Assembly (NCBI RefSeq): GCF_003457605.1
Contig: NZ_QRAN01000001.1
Location: 124,642 to 188,641, forward strand
Direction: 5' to 3'
Length of the DNA: 64,000 bases
Source of the DNA: Seongchinamella sediminis
Lineage (GTDB): Bacteria > Pseudomonadota > Gammaproteobacteria > Pseudomonadales > Halieaceae
Positions 18,504-27,171 of the stretch are shown here, one piece after another. Below the pieces are notes generated by a model. It did not search any database. It was not told where the DNA came from and saw nothing but the letters and a program-made list of their open reading frames with translations. The translations under genes and the position numbers were made by a program. Position 1 is the first letter of the stretch; each line of letters opens with the position of its first letter.

Positions 18504-19652
18504 ATGGCAGAAGCATATATCGTAGACGCAGTACGCTCCCCCACCGGGCGCCGCAAGGGCGGCCTGGCCCACGTGCACGGCGCCGACCTGGGTGCCCACG
18601 TGTTGAAGACCCTGGTGGAGCGCAACGGCATTCCCGACCACGAGTACGACGACGTGATGTTCGGCTGTGTCGACACCATCGGGCCCCTGGCCGGTGATAT
18701 CGCCCGCACCTGCTGGCTGGCCGCCGGGCTGTCCGATGAAGTGCCCGGCACCACCATCGATCGCCAGTGCGGCTCTTCCCAGCAGGCGGTGCATTTTGCC
18801 GCCCAGGCCATCATGGCGGGGGTCAATGACGTGGTGATCGCCGGCGGCGTGCAGACCATGACCCAGATCCCCATCTCCTCCGCGATGACCGCGGCGGAGC
18901 CCCTGGGTTTTTCCGATCCCTTCACCGGTTCCAGCGGCTGGGTCGAGCGCTACGGTGATACCCCGCCCACCCAGTTTCGCTCTGCCCAGATGATTGCCGA
19001 CAAGTGGGGCTTTTCCCGCGAGCAACTGGAAGTGTTCTCGCTGGAGTCCCACACCCGCGCCATCAAGGCCATCGAGGAAGGCCGCTTTGACCGTGAGATT
19101 GCGCCCCTGGAAGGTGTAACCATGGACGAGACCCCGCGCCAGTCGACCCTGGAGAAGATGGCGGAGCTGGATATCATTTTCGGTTGCGACAAGGTCACCG
19201 CCGGCGTCTCCAGCCAGACCTGTGACGGTTCCAGCGCCATGCTGATCGTCTCCGAGGACGCCCTGAAGCGCTACAACCTGACCCCGCGGGCCCGCATTCA
19301 CCACATGAGTGTGCGCGCCGCCGACCCGATCTGGATGCTCACCGCCCCGATCCCGGCCACCGATTACGCGCTGAAGAAAGCGGGCATGAGCCTGGCGGAC
19401 ATCGATCGGGTCGAAATCAACGAGGCCTTCGCCTCCGTGCCCATGGCCTGGCTGAAGGAAACCGGCTACGACCCGGCGAAAACCAACGTCAACGGCGGCG
19501 CCATCGCTCTCGGCCATCCCCTGGGCGCCACCGGCACCAAGCTGATGACTACCCTGCTGCACGAACTGGAGCGCAGCGGCGGCCGTTACGGCCTGCAGAC
19601 CATGTGCGAGGGCGGTGGCCAGGCGAACGTAACCATTATTGAACGTTTGTAA
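18504..19652 (+). CDS. fadA6: FadA6-type thiolase
   Basis: A 382-aa thiolase. The start is ATG 18504 after AAAGGAGACAAGAGG; the frame is open further upstream, but that part is a palindromic repeat. The nucleophilic Cys is in [12 protein letters not shown] (about residue 90), the His in [12 protein letters not shown] (about 338) and the second Cys in [11 protein letters not shown] near the end. The [15 protein letters not shown] and QIPISSAMT segments closely resemble FadA6 of the mycobacterial KstR2 regulon, which cleaves a beta-keto-CoA formed after ring opening. It lies among the ipd and fadE genes, as in Actinobacteria. Confidence 0.85.
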   Translation: MAEAYIVDAVRSPTGRRKGGLAHVHGADLGAHVLKTLVERNGIPDHEYDDVMFGCVDTIGPLAGDIARTCWLAAGLSDEVPGTTIDRQCGSSQQAVHFAAQAIMAGVNDVVIAGGVQTMTQIPISSAMTAAEPLGFSDPFTGSSGWVERYGDTPPTQFRSAQMIADKWGFSREQLEVFSLESHTRAIKAIEEGRFDREIAPLEGVTMDETPRQSTLEKMAELDIIFGCDKVTAGVSSQTCDGSSAMLIVSEDALKRYNLTPRARIHHMSVRAADPIWMLTAPIPATDYALKKAGMSLADIDRVEINEAFASVPMAWLKETGYDPAKTNVNGGAIALGHPLGATGTKLMTTLLHELERSGGRYGLQTMCEGGGQANVTIIERL

Positions 19653-19660
19653 GTTAAACA

Positions 19661-19731
19661 GTCATTCCCGCGCACGCGGGAATCCAGATTAACCTGAAGA
19701 CCGACTCGTTCCCTCGCACGCGGGGATGACG
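19661..19731. repeat. REPIN-like inverted palindrome pair 3
   Basis: GTCATTCCCGCGCACGCGGG with AATCCAG starts the element. The inverted partner ends with CGCACGCGGGGATGACG. About 25 bases lie between. It fills most of the gap between the thiolase and the SDR gene. Confidence 0.75.
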
Positions 19732-19770
19732 CTGAACCGGTCCTCAGGATAGAGACAGAGGATAGTAAAC

Positions 19771-20658
19771 ATGAGTGGAATTCTGGAAGGACGTGTAGCA
19801 ATCATCACCGGTGCCGGCGGCGGCCTGGGTGCCGCACACGCACGGGTATTTGCAGCTGAAGGTTGTGCCGTGGTGGTCAACGATATCAACCAGGACGCGG
19901 CCCAGGCGGTAGTAGACGAGATCACTGCGGCCGGCGGCAAGGCGGTGGTCAACGCTTCGGATATCACCAACTACGACGACAGCCTGAATGCGGTAAAGCA
20001 GGCCATCGACAGCTTCGGCGACCTGCATATCGTGCTCAACAACGCCGGCATCAACCGCGACCGCATGTTCGCGTCCATGACCGAGGCCGAGTGGGACGCG
20101 ATCATGGCAGTGCACCTGAAGGGGCACTTCTGTATTTCCTCGCACGCGGTGCACTACTGGCGCGGCCAGGCGAAGGAAGGCAAGGCGGTGGATGCACGCA
20201 TCATCAACACCACCTCCGGTGCCGGCCTGCAGGGCTCCATCGGCCAGTCCAACTATGCCGCCGCCAAGGCCGGCATTGCCGCACTGACCCTGAACCAGGC
20301 GGCGGAACTGGGCCGCTACGGCATCACCGCGAATGCGGTGGCCCCCTCTGCCCGCACCGGCATGACCAGCGCGGTGCCGGAGATGGCCGAGCGCATGGCC
20401 AGGCCGGAAGACGGCAGTTTCGATCACTTCGCCCCGGAAAACGTATCCAATCTGCTGGCCTGGCTGGGCAGCGCCGAGGCGGCCCACGTTAGCGGCCGGG
20501 TATTCGAGTCCGAGGGTGGTCGCATCTGCATCTGCGATGGCTGGCGCACCACCGAGGGCGTCGACCGCGGTGCCGCCTGGGCCCCCGCGGAGATCGGCGA
20601 GGCCATGAAGGTACTGCTGGAAAAAGAAGTACCGGCGCAGAAAGTCTGGGGCACCTGA
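19771..20658 (+). CDS. Short-chain dehydrogenase (steroid cluster)
   Basis: A 295-aa SDR. The NAD-binding motif is TGAGGGLGAAH at about 13-23, NNAGINRDRMF is near 90, and the catalytic Ser-Tyr-Lys are in NTTSGAGLQGS and QSNYAAAKAG (Tyr near residue 166). Sequence and length recall the hydroxyacyl-CoA dehydrogenases of the HSD17B4 N-terminal type, and one such SDR (Rv3548c) lies in the mycobacterial HIP regulon. It probably oxidises a 3-hydroxyacyl-CoA intermediate late in the pathway. The C-terminus is about 35 residues longer than a minimal SDR. The start is ATG 19771. The exact substrate is not known. Confidence 0.8.
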   Translation: MSGILEGRVAIITGAGGGLGAAHARVFAAEGCAVVVNDINQDAAQAVVDEITAAGGKAVVNASDITNYDDSLNAVKQAIDSFGDLHIVLNNAGINRDRMFASMTEAEWDAIMAVHLKGHFCISSHAVHYWRGQAKEGKAVDARIINTTSGAGLQGSIGQSNYAAAKAGIAALTLNQAAELGRYGITANAVAPSARTGMTSAVPEMAERMARPEDGSFDHFAPENVSNLLAWLGSAEAAHVSGRVFESEGGRICICDGWRTTEGVDRGAAWAPAEIGEAMKVLLEKEVPAQKVWGT

Positions 20659-20674
20659 TCCCGCCACGCCCCGG

Positions 20675-20741
20675 CGTCATTCCCGCGTGTGCGGGTATGA
20701 AGGGCGACTAAACCAACTCCCCGCACTGGCGGGGGATGACG
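20675..20741. repeat. REPIN-like inverted palindrome pair 4
   Basis: CGTCATTCCCGCGTGTGCGG at the left and CCCCGCACTGGCGGGGGATG plus ACG at the right are inverted copies of the same palindrome, about 25 bases apart. The element lies between the SDR gene and the third acyl-CoA dehydrogenase gene. Confidence 0.72.
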
Positions 20742-20771
20742 GGAATTTCCACCGTCATCACTGGAGCAACT

Positions 20772-21932
20772 ATGGAATTTGCATTCACAGAAGAGCAGGA
20801 AATGATCCGCGACACCGCCGCGGCATTCCTCGCCGAGGTGTCCGGCAGCGAGGCGGTGCGCGCCGCCATGGCCACCGAACAGGGCTACGATACACAGCTC
20901 TGGCAGCGTATCTGCGGTGAAATGTATTGGCAGGCCATCCACATTCCCGAGGAATATGGCGGTATGGGCCTGGGCTATGTGGAACTGGTGGCCATGCTGG
21001 AACAGATGGGCCGCTACCTGCTGTGCTCGCCGTTTTTCGCCACCGTCTGCCTGGGCGCCAATGCGCTGCTGGTAGCGGGTAACGATGACCAGAAAGCGCA
21101 ATACCTGGGGCAGCTGTGCGAGGGCACACTGACCGCGACCCTGGCCTTCAATGGCGGCAGCAGTCGCTGGGACGCCGATGCCATCACCGCCACCTGGCGC
21201 CGCGAGGGCGACGGTTTTGTGCTCGACGGCGACTACCGTTACGTGATCGACGGCCATACCGCCAACACCCTGGTGGTAGCGGCCCGCGAGGCAGGCAGCA
21301 GCGGCGAGGCGGGTGTTTCGCTGTTCCTGTTGCCGGCGGATACGGCGGGGGTCAGCCGCCAGTGGCTGCCCACCATGGACCAGGCCCGCAAGCAGGCCAG
21401 TATCAGCCTTGCCGGGGTCAGCGTCGGTGCCGATGCCCTGCTGGGCGCCGCCGGCGAGGGCTGGCCACTGCTGGAAAAGGTCATCGACCTCGCCACCGTC
21501 GCCCTGGCGGCGGAGCAGGTGGGCGGCGCCCAGCAGGTGCTGGACCTGGCCGTGGCCTACACCAGCGAGCGGGTGCAGTTCGGCCGCACCATCGCCAGCT
21601 TCCAGGCCATCAAGCACAAGGCCGCGGACATGATGATGAAGGTGGAGGTGGCGCGCTCTGCCGCGTACTACGCGGCCTGCGTCGCGCAGGAAGCCCTGGC
21701 CGGGGGTGAGCCGGCCGCAGAGCTGCCGGAGGCGGCCAGCGTGGCCAAGTCCTACTGCTCCGACAGTTACTTCGCCAACGCCGGCGACGCCCTGCAACTG
21801 TTCGGCGGTGTGGGCTTTACCTGGGAGTACGACGTACACCTGTACTTCAAGCGCGCCAAGTCATCCGAGCACATGCTAGGCAACGGCGCCATCCACCGCG
21901 AGCGGCTTGCCGCCATGCTGCTGGACTCTTAA
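20772..21932 (+). CDS. Acyl-CoA dehydrogenase-like subunit without catalytic Glu (second pair)
   Basis: A 386-aa acyl-CoA dehydrogenase family protein, start ATG 20772. HIPEEYGGMGLGYVELV near residue 57 and TSERVQFGRTIASFQAIKHK near 260 are family landmarks. Neither catalytic-glutamate position is convincing: the isovaleryl-type site reads ALAAEQVGGAQQ and the C-terminal site GFTWEYDVHLYF. It therefore resembles the gene at 17337 and pairs with the catalytic-looking gene at 21945, 12 bases downstream. In actinobacterial HIP clusters the FadE31, FadE32 and FadE33 proteins fill this kind of role; a one-to-one match is not possible here. Confidence 0.78.
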   Translation: MEFAFTEEQEMIRDTAAAFLAEVSGSEAVRAAMATEQGYDTQLWQRICGEMYWQAIHIPEEYGGMGLGYVELVAMLEQMGRYLLCSPFFATVCLGANALLVAGNDDQKAQYLGQLCEGTLTATLAFNGGSSRWDADAITATWRREGDGFVLDGDYRYVIDGHTANTLVVAAREAGSSGEAGVSLFLLPADTAGVSRQWLPTMDQARKQASISLAGVSVGADALLGAAGEGWPLLEKVIDLATVALAAEQVGGAQQVLDLAVAYTSERVQFGRTIASFQAIKHKAADMMMKVEVARSAAYYAACVAQEALAGGEPAAELPEAASVAKSYCSDSYFANAGDALQLFGGVGFTWEYDVHLYFKRAKSSEHMLGNGAIHRERLAAMLLDS

Positions 21933-21944
21933 GGAGGGATAGGC

Positions 21945-23147
21945 ATGAAGTTGAGTTTCAGTCCCGAAGACGAGCAATTCCGTGAGGAAGTTGCCGGCTG
22001 GTTGAAGGCCAACCTGGTCGGCGAATTCGAGAAACTGAAGTACCGCGGCGGCCCCGGCGACGAACACATGTTCCCCGCCGAGCGCCAGGAATGGGAGAAG
22101 AAGCTGGCCGAGGGCGGCTGGACCTGTGTCGGCTGGCCCCGCGAGCACGGCGGCCGTGGCTGTTCCATCGAGCAGCAGGTGATCTTCTTCGAGGAATACG
22201 CCCGTGCCGGGGCGCCCGGCCGTGTCGGTCATATCGGTGAGGGCCTGGCGGGCCCCACCCTCATTGCCTTTGGCACCGAAGCGCAGAAACAGAAGTACCT
22301 GCCGGGGATTCTGGCGGGCACCGAACTGTGGTGCCAGGGCTACTCCGAACCCGGCGCCGGGTCCGACCTCGCCAACGTGAAAACCAAGGCCCGCTTCGAC
22401 GAGGGGAAGGGCAAGTGGGTCATCAACGGCCAGAAGGTGTGGACCTCCCTGGCCCACGAATCCGACTACTGTTTCGTGATCGCCCGTACCGACCCCGATT
22501 CGGTGGCCCACAAGGGCCTGGGCTTCTTCCTGGTGAAGATGGACCAGCCCGGGGTGGACGTGCGCCCCATCGAGCAGATCACCGGCACCAGCGAGTTCAA
22601 CGAGGTGTTCTTCGACGACGCCGAGTGCGATGCGGACGATATCGTCGGTGCGCCGGGTGAGGGCTGGAAAGTGGCCATGGGCCTGCTCGGCTTCGAGCGC
22701 GGGGTGTCCACCCTGGGCCAGCAGATGCAGTTCCAGAACGAGCTGGACGAGGTGGTGCGGGTGGCGAAAGCCAACGGCGCCGCCCGGGACCCGGCCATCC
22801 GCCAGCGCATTGCCGGTATGCACGCCGAGCTCAAGATCATGCGCTACAACTCCATGCGCATGCTCTCCGGCCAGAGCAGCGGCGATGGCTCCCTGCAGAA
22901 GGAGGCACTGATCTACAAGCTGTTCTGGGCCACCTGGCACCGCGAGCTGGGCGAACTGGCCATGGACGTGATGGGTCCGGAGTGCGAGATCCTCGAGGGT
23001 GGTCCCTATGAGCTGAGCCGCCTGCAGTCCATGTACCTGTTTGTGCGCTCCGACACGATTTATGGCGGCACCAACCAGATCCAGCGCAACATCATTGCCG
23101 AGCGCGGTCTGGGTATGCCGAAAGAGCCGAAAGGCACTGCCCGCTAA
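21945..23147 (+). CDS. Acyl-CoA dehydrogenase, catalytic type (second pair)
   Basis: A 400-aa acyl-CoA dehydrogenase. QGYSEPGAGSDLANVKTK at about 131-148 is the substrate/FAD signature, followed by VINGQKVWTSLAHE. The C-terminal site has IYGGTNQIQRNII with no Glu. GFERGVSTLG near 248 supplies an isovaleryl-type catalytic Glu. AAGGAGG precedes the ATG at 21945. With the preceding gene it would form a second two-subunit dehydrogenase for the shortened side chain left after ring opening. The function in HIP catabolism is inferred from context. Confidence 0.83.
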   Translation: MKLSFSPEDEQFREEVAGWLKANLVGEFEKLKYRGGPGDEHMFPAERQEWEKKLAEGGWTCVGWPREHGGRGCSIEQQVIFFEEYARAGAPGRVGHIGEGLAGPTLIAFGTEAQKQKYLPGILAGTELWCQGYSEPGAGSDLANVKTKARFDEGKGKWVINGQKVWTSLAHESDYCFVIARTDPDSVAHKGLGFFLVKMDQPGVDVRPIEQITGTSEFNEVFFDDAECDADDIVGAPGEGWKVAMGLLGFERGVSTLGQQMQFQNELDEVVRVAKANGAARDPAIRQRIAGMHAELKIMRYNSMRMLSGQSSGDGSLQKEALIYKLFWATWHRELGELAMDVMGPECEILEGGPYELSRLQSMYLFVRSDTIYGGTNQIQRNIIAERGLGMPKEPKGTAR

Positions 23148-23163
23148 GGAGAAGGAAAAGACT

Positions 23164-23955
23164 ATGGATCTCAAGAATCCGCAATATGTAGAGGGCCACG
23201 GCCTGATCAAGGGCCGCTCCGTGCTCATTACCGCCGCCGCCGGCGCCGGCATCGGCTTCTCCGCCGCCCAGCGCGCGGCGGAAGAGGGCGCCCGCGCCAT
23301 CGTCCTCAGTGATATCCACGAGGGCCGCCTGAACGCCGCCGTGGACAAGCTGAAGGAAGAAACCGGCCTGCAGGAGGTGTGGGGGCTGGTAGGCAACGTT
23401 GCCGTTGAGGAAGACGTGCGCGCCCTGATCGACTTCGCCGAGGACAAGCTCGGCGGTACCGACGTCCTGATCAACAACGCGGGCCTGGGGACCTCCAAAT
23501 TGCTGATCGACATGGAAGACGATGAGTGGCACAAGGTCATCGATGTGACCCTTAACGGCACCATGCGCATGACCCGCTACATGATGAAGGTCATGAAAGA
23601 ACGGGAACAGGGCGGCGTTATCATCAACAACGCCTCCGTGCTTGGTTGGCGGGCCCAGAAAGAGCAGGCCCACTACGCCGCAGCCAAGGCCGGAGTCATG
23701 GCCCTGACCCGCTGTGCCGCCGTGGAAGCCGCCGAGTTCAATGTGCGCATCAACGCCGTGTCACCCTCTATCGTCCTGCACCCCATGCTGCGCAAGTCCG
23801 CGCCGCAGGAATTGCTGGATGAACTGGAGTCGAAGGAAGCCTACGGCCGCGCCGCCGAGGCCTGGGAAGTGGCCAATGTCATGATGTTCCTGGCCTCCGA
23901 CTACTCCAGCTATATGACCGGCGAGGTTGTTTCCGTATCCAGTCAGCGGTCATAA
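23164..23955 (+). CDS. ipdF: IpdF-like short-chain dehydrogenase
   Basis: A 263-aa SDR starting at ATG 23164 after AAGGAGAAGGAAAAG. The cofactor site is TAAAGAGIGFSAAQR at about 24-38, with NNAGLG near 108. Catalytic residues are in NNASVLGWRAQKEQAHYAAA (Ser, then Tyr near 174) and the lysine just after. The NNASVLGWRAQ and TRCAAVEAAEFNVRINAVSP stretches closely resemble the mycobacterial IpdF, which oxidises the 5-hydroxy group of the HIP-CoA-derived intermediate. The assignment rests on this similarity and on linkage to ipdABC. Confidence 0.84.
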   Translation: MDLKNPQYVEGHGLIKGRSVLITAAAGAGIGFSAAQRAAEEGARAIVLSDIHEGRLNAAVDKLKEETGLQEVWGLVGNVAVEEDVRALIDFAEDKLGGTDVLINNAGLGTSKLLIDMEDDEWHKVIDVTLNGTMRMTRYMMKVMKEREQGGVIINNASVLGWRAQKEQAHYAAAKAGVMALTRCAAVEAAEFNVRINAVSPSIVLHPMLRKSAPQELLDELESKEAYGRAAEAWEVANVMMFLASDYSSYMTGEVVSVSSQRS

Positions 23956-24051
23956 TTCCCGCCACACGGAATCAGGGTCGCGGCGCAAACGGGCCCGGGG
24001 CCTGACAGAAATCACAGTTGAACCCGTCCGGGGTTCATAGGAGAAAGAGCA

Positions 24052-25254
24052 ATGAGAGAAGCAGTTATCGTATCTACCGCCAGGACCGGCCTGGCCAAAT
24101 CATTCCGTGGCGGTTTCAACAACACGGAAGCGCCCGCCATGGGCGGTCATGTCGTTCGCGCTGCGGTTGAGCGCGCCGGCATTGACCCGGCGGAAGTGGA
24201 CGACTGCATCATGGGCGCCGCGGCGCAGCAGGGTACCCAGGGCTACAACATTGGCCGCCTGAGCGGTATTGCCGGCGGTTTGCCGGATACCGTTGCCGGT
24301 ATGGCCATCGAGCGCCAGTGTTCCTCCGGGCTGATGTCCATTGCCACGGCAGCCAAGAGCATTATCTGCAACGAGTACGACATTGCCGTCGCCGGTGGTG
24401 TCGAATCCATTTCCCTGGTGCAGACCAAGCACAAGAATAGCTATCGCAATGTGTCCGAGACCGTGACCGCGATAGATGAAACCGCCTACATGCCGATGCT
24501 GGAAACGGCGGAAGTGGTCTCTGACCGGTACAACATCTCCCGTGAAGACCAGGATATCTATTCCCTGCAGAGCCAGCAGCGGACCGCGGCGGCCCAGGAA
24601 GCGGGTCTGTTCAATGACGAGATCGTTCCCATGCATACCGTTAAGTCGGTATTCAACAAGGAGACCAAAGAGACCAGCTATGAAGAGGTCGTGGTCGATC
24701 GCGATGACTGTAACCGTCCCTCCACGACCCTCGAGAGTCTGGCGGCGCTGGAACCCGTGTGGAAAGACGGCCAGTGGGTGAAAGAAGGTCGTTTCATCAC
24801 GGCCGGTAACTCCTCCCAGCTGTCTGACGGCGCTTCTGCCTGTGTGGTGATGGATGCCAAACTGGCGGCGCAGAAAGGCCTGGCGCCGCTGGGCATTTAC
24901 CGCGGCCTGGCCGTGGCCGGCTGCAGGTCGGATGAAATGGGCATAGGCCCGGTGTTTGCGGTACCCAGGCTGCTCGACCGTCACGGCCTGTCGGTGGACG
25001 ACATCGGCCTGTGGGAACTGAACGAGGCTTTCGCCTGCCAGGTGATCTACAGCCGCGACCAGCTTGGCATCGACAACGACAGGCTCAATGTCAACGGCGG
25101 TTCCATTTCCATCGGCCACCCCTTTGGCATGAGCGGCGCCCGCATGGTCGGTCACGCCCTGCTGGAAGGAAAACGCCGCGGCGTCAGGTACGTGGTCGTC
25201 ACCATGTGTATTGGCGGCGGTATGGGTGCCGCCGGTTTGTTCGAGGTCGCCTGA
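24052..25254 (+). CDS. Acetyl-CoA acyltransferase (thiolase)
   Basis: A 400-aa thiolase, distinct from the FadA6-type copy. The nucleophilic Cys lies in [12 protein letters not shown] (about residue 90), the His in [13 protein letters not shown] (about 356) and the second Cys in [12 protein letters not shown] (about 386). It is the last gene of the steroid-ring cluster and would release acetyl- or propionyl-CoA in the last rounds of beta-oxidation. A short hairpin, GAACCC (24020-24025) with GGGTTC (24031-24036), sits immediately before its GGAGAAAG ribosome-binding site. Base composition resembles the rest of the cluster. A general fatty acid thiolase is an alternative. Confidence 0.85.
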   Translation: MREAVIVSTARTGLAKSFRGGFNNTEAPAMGGHVVRAAVERAGIDPAEVDDCIMGAAAQQGTQGYNIGRLSGIAGGLPDTVAGMAIERQCSSGLMSIATAAKSIICNEYDIAVAGGVESISLVQTKHKNSYRNVSETVTAIDETAYMPMLETAEVVSDRYNISREDQDIYSLQSQQRTAAAQEAGLFNDEIVPMHTVKSVFNKETKETSYEEVVVDRDDCNRPSTTLESLAALEPVWKDGQWVKEGRFITAGNSSQLSDGASACVVMDAKLAAQKGLAPLGIYRGLAVAGCRSDEMGIGPVFAVPRLLDRHGLSVDDIGLWELNEAFACQVIYSRDQLGIDNDRLNVNGGSISIGHPFGMSGARMVGHALLEGKRRGVRYVVVTMCIGGGMGAAGLFEVA

Positions 25255-25274
25255 AACAGCTACCCGCATTCCTG

Positions 25275-25298
25275 AACGCCGGCGTTAAAGCCGGCGTT
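25275..25298. other. GC-rich hairpin after the thiolase gene
   Basis: AACGCCGGC and GCCGGCGTT form a perfect 9-bp stem around a six-base loop, 20 bases after the thiolase stop. No T-run follows, so it may be a transcript-stabilising or Rho-dependent 3' end rather than an intrinsic terminator. Confidence 0.5.
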
Positions 25299-25355
25299 AT
25301 TGCCTCGGGGCCGCAGCGGCCCCGCAACTTTACCCCGCTTTTCCTGTCCAACCGG

Positions 25356-25364
25356 TGCTACAAT
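25356..25364 (+). promoter_or_regulatory. Possible extended -10 promoter of the gsp operon
   Basis: TGC followed by TACAAT is an extended -10 element 67 bases before the gspE start, in the only gap upstream of the operon. No clear -35 is seen at the right distance. Confidence 0.4.
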
Positions 25365-25431
25365 GGCGCGGACTTTGCCGCGCGGGTTAGTTGCAACGCG
25401 GCTGAATTTTGTGCAGCGGCACAGGTGGGCG

Positions 25432-27168
25432 ATGAAGAAAATCGGCGAACTGCTGGTAGAACAGGGCAAGGTGTCAGAGCGGGACGTGGAGCGTACCCTG
25501 CTGGCCCAGAGCGAAATGGGCGACATGTTCGGCCAGGTGCTGGTGAAGCTGGGTCTGGTGTCCGAACTGGATTTTGCCCAGGTGCTGAGCCAGCAGCTGG
25601 AGATTCCCCTGCTGGCCGCGGCTGACTATCCCGAGGAAGCTATTGCTATCGACGAGGTGGCGGAGGACTTCCTGTTTTCCAACGCGGTGGTGCCGGTGGC
25701 CCGCAGCGAGGCGCGTGTTACCTTCGCCGCCGCCGTGCCCCAGGACCCCTTTCTCAGCAAAGCCCTGGCCATGGCGCTGGAGAAGCCCGTGGTTATCGTC
25801 CTCGGCCTGGAGTCGGATATCAACCGCGCCCTGCAGCTGTACCTGCAGGCCGGTGACGGCGAGGAGGAAGACGAGCTCAACGACCAGTTTGCCGGGCAGA
25901 GCGACGACGAGTTCATCGAGCACCTCAGGGACCTGGCCAGCGAGGCGCCGGTCATTCGCCTGGTCAACCAGATTATCCACCGCGCCGTGGACATGTCCGC
26001 CTCCGATATCCATATCGAACCGTTCGAGGATGGCCTGCACCTGCGCTACCGGGTGGACGGCGTGCTGCAGGAGCATCCGGATGCCCCCGCTCCCAGTCTC
26101 GCCCCGGCCATTGCCTCCCGGATCAAGCTGCTGGCACACATGAATATTGCCGAGCAGCGACTGCCGCAGGACGGCCGCATCATGACCCGGGTCAAGGGGC
26201 ACGAACTGGACCTGCGGGTCTCGACCATTCCCACCGTGCACGGCGAGAGTATCGTCATGCGGGTGCTGGACCGGGAGAGCATCCGCCTCAGCCTGCCGGA
26301 CATGGGCTTTAGCGAGGACACCCTCAAACGCTACCAGGAACTGCTGGCCCGGCCCCACGGCGTACTGCTGGTGACCGGCCCCACCGGCTCCGGCAAGACC
26401 ACCACGCTCTATGCCTCGCTGGCCTCGCTGGACTCCGACTCGCTGAAAATCATTACCGTCGAGGACCCGGTGGAGTATCAGCTGCAGGGGGTCAATCAGA
26501 TCCAGGTTCAGGCGCAGATTGAATTGACCTTTGCCCGCGCCCTGCGCTCCATCCTGCGCCAGGACCCGGACATCATCATGATCGGTGAGATGCGTGATAC
26601 CGAGACCGCCCAGATCGGCGTGCAGTCGGCACTTACCGGTCACCTGGTGCTGTCGACCCTGCACACCAATACCGCCGCTGGCGCCATTACCCGCCTCGAG
26701 GACATGGGGGTGGAGCGCTACCTGATTACCTCGTCGGTGAACGGGGTGCTGGCCCAGCGCCTGGTGCGGACCCTGTGCAAGACCTGCAAGGAACCGGTGG
26801 CCCTGCCTGCCGACGCGGCGGCCCGCTCGGGTATTGCCGCCTACCTGGCGCCGGGCCAGCAGGAGGTTTATCGGGCAGTGGGTTGCCCGGCCTGCATGGA
26901 GACCGGCTACAGTGGCCGTACCTCCATTCACGAGCTGTTTCCGCTGGACGATGAAATGCACCGGGTGATCATGAGTGGTGCCGATGCCACGGTTCTGCAT
27001 GCGGCGGCGCGGCGGCAGGGTATGATCACCCTGTACGAGGACGGCCTGCGCAAGGTTGCCGCCGGTCTCACCTCCATGGAGGAAGTGCTGCGGGTGACTC
27101 AGGACCAGAGTGAAACCGAAGCGGCTCCCGAGGCGGCGGTTGCGCCACAGTCATCGGTTCCCGCCTGA
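25432..27168 (+). CDS. gspE: Type II secretion ATPase GspE
   Basis: A 578-aa cytoplasmic hexameric ATPase that powers pseudopilus assembly in type II secretion. The N-terminal domain (MKKIGELLVEQGKV) is the GspE N1/N2 module that docks on GspL. Walker A is GPTGSGKTTT near residue 320, the Asp box and Walker B (DPDIIMIGEMRDTETAQ) at about 378-394, the His box LSTLHTNTA near 407, and a zinc-binding CKTCK...CPAC motif at about 450-490. Start ATG 25432 is chosen because the protein then begins like other GspE proteins; the frame is open further upstream. It is the first gene of an eleven-gene operon. Confidence 0.94.
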   Translation: MKKIGELLVEQGKVSERDVERTLLAQSEMGDMFGQVLVKLGLVSELDFAQVLSQQLEIPLLAAADYPEEAIAIDEVAEDFLFSNAVVPVARSEARVTFAAAVPQDPFLSKALAMALEKPVVIVLGLESDINRALQLYLQAGDGEEEDELNDQFAGQSDDEFIEHLRDLASEAPVIRLVNQIIHRAVDMSASDIHIEPFEDGLHLRYRVDGVLQEHPDAPAPSLAPAIASRIKLLAHMNIAEQRLPQDGRIMTRVKGHELDLRVSTIPTVHGESIVMRVLDRESIRLSLPDMGFSEDTLKRYQELLARPHGVLLVTGPTGSGKTTTLYASLASLDSDSLKIITVEDPVEYQLQGVNQIQVQAQIELTFARALRSILRQDPDIIMIGEMRDTETAQIGVQSALTGHLVLSTLHTNTAAGAITRLEDMGVERYLITSSVNGVLAQRLVRTLCKTCKEPVALPADAAARSGIAAYLAPGQQEVYRAVGCPACMETGYSGRTSIHELFPLDDEMHRVIMSGADATVLHAAARRQGMITLYEDGLRKVAAGLTSMEEVLRVTQDQSETEAAPEAAVAPQSSVPA

Positions 27169-27171
27169 TCG

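Noticed and set aside
16005..20771. Insertion sequences or transposon remnants in the gaps of the steroid cluster
   Set aside because: The gaps hold only short palindromic repeats; no transposase fragment or target-site duplication is visible.
25275..25298. Intrinsic terminator after the thiolase gene
   Set aside because: The hairpin is perfect but there is no T-run, so it is listed only as a hairpin.
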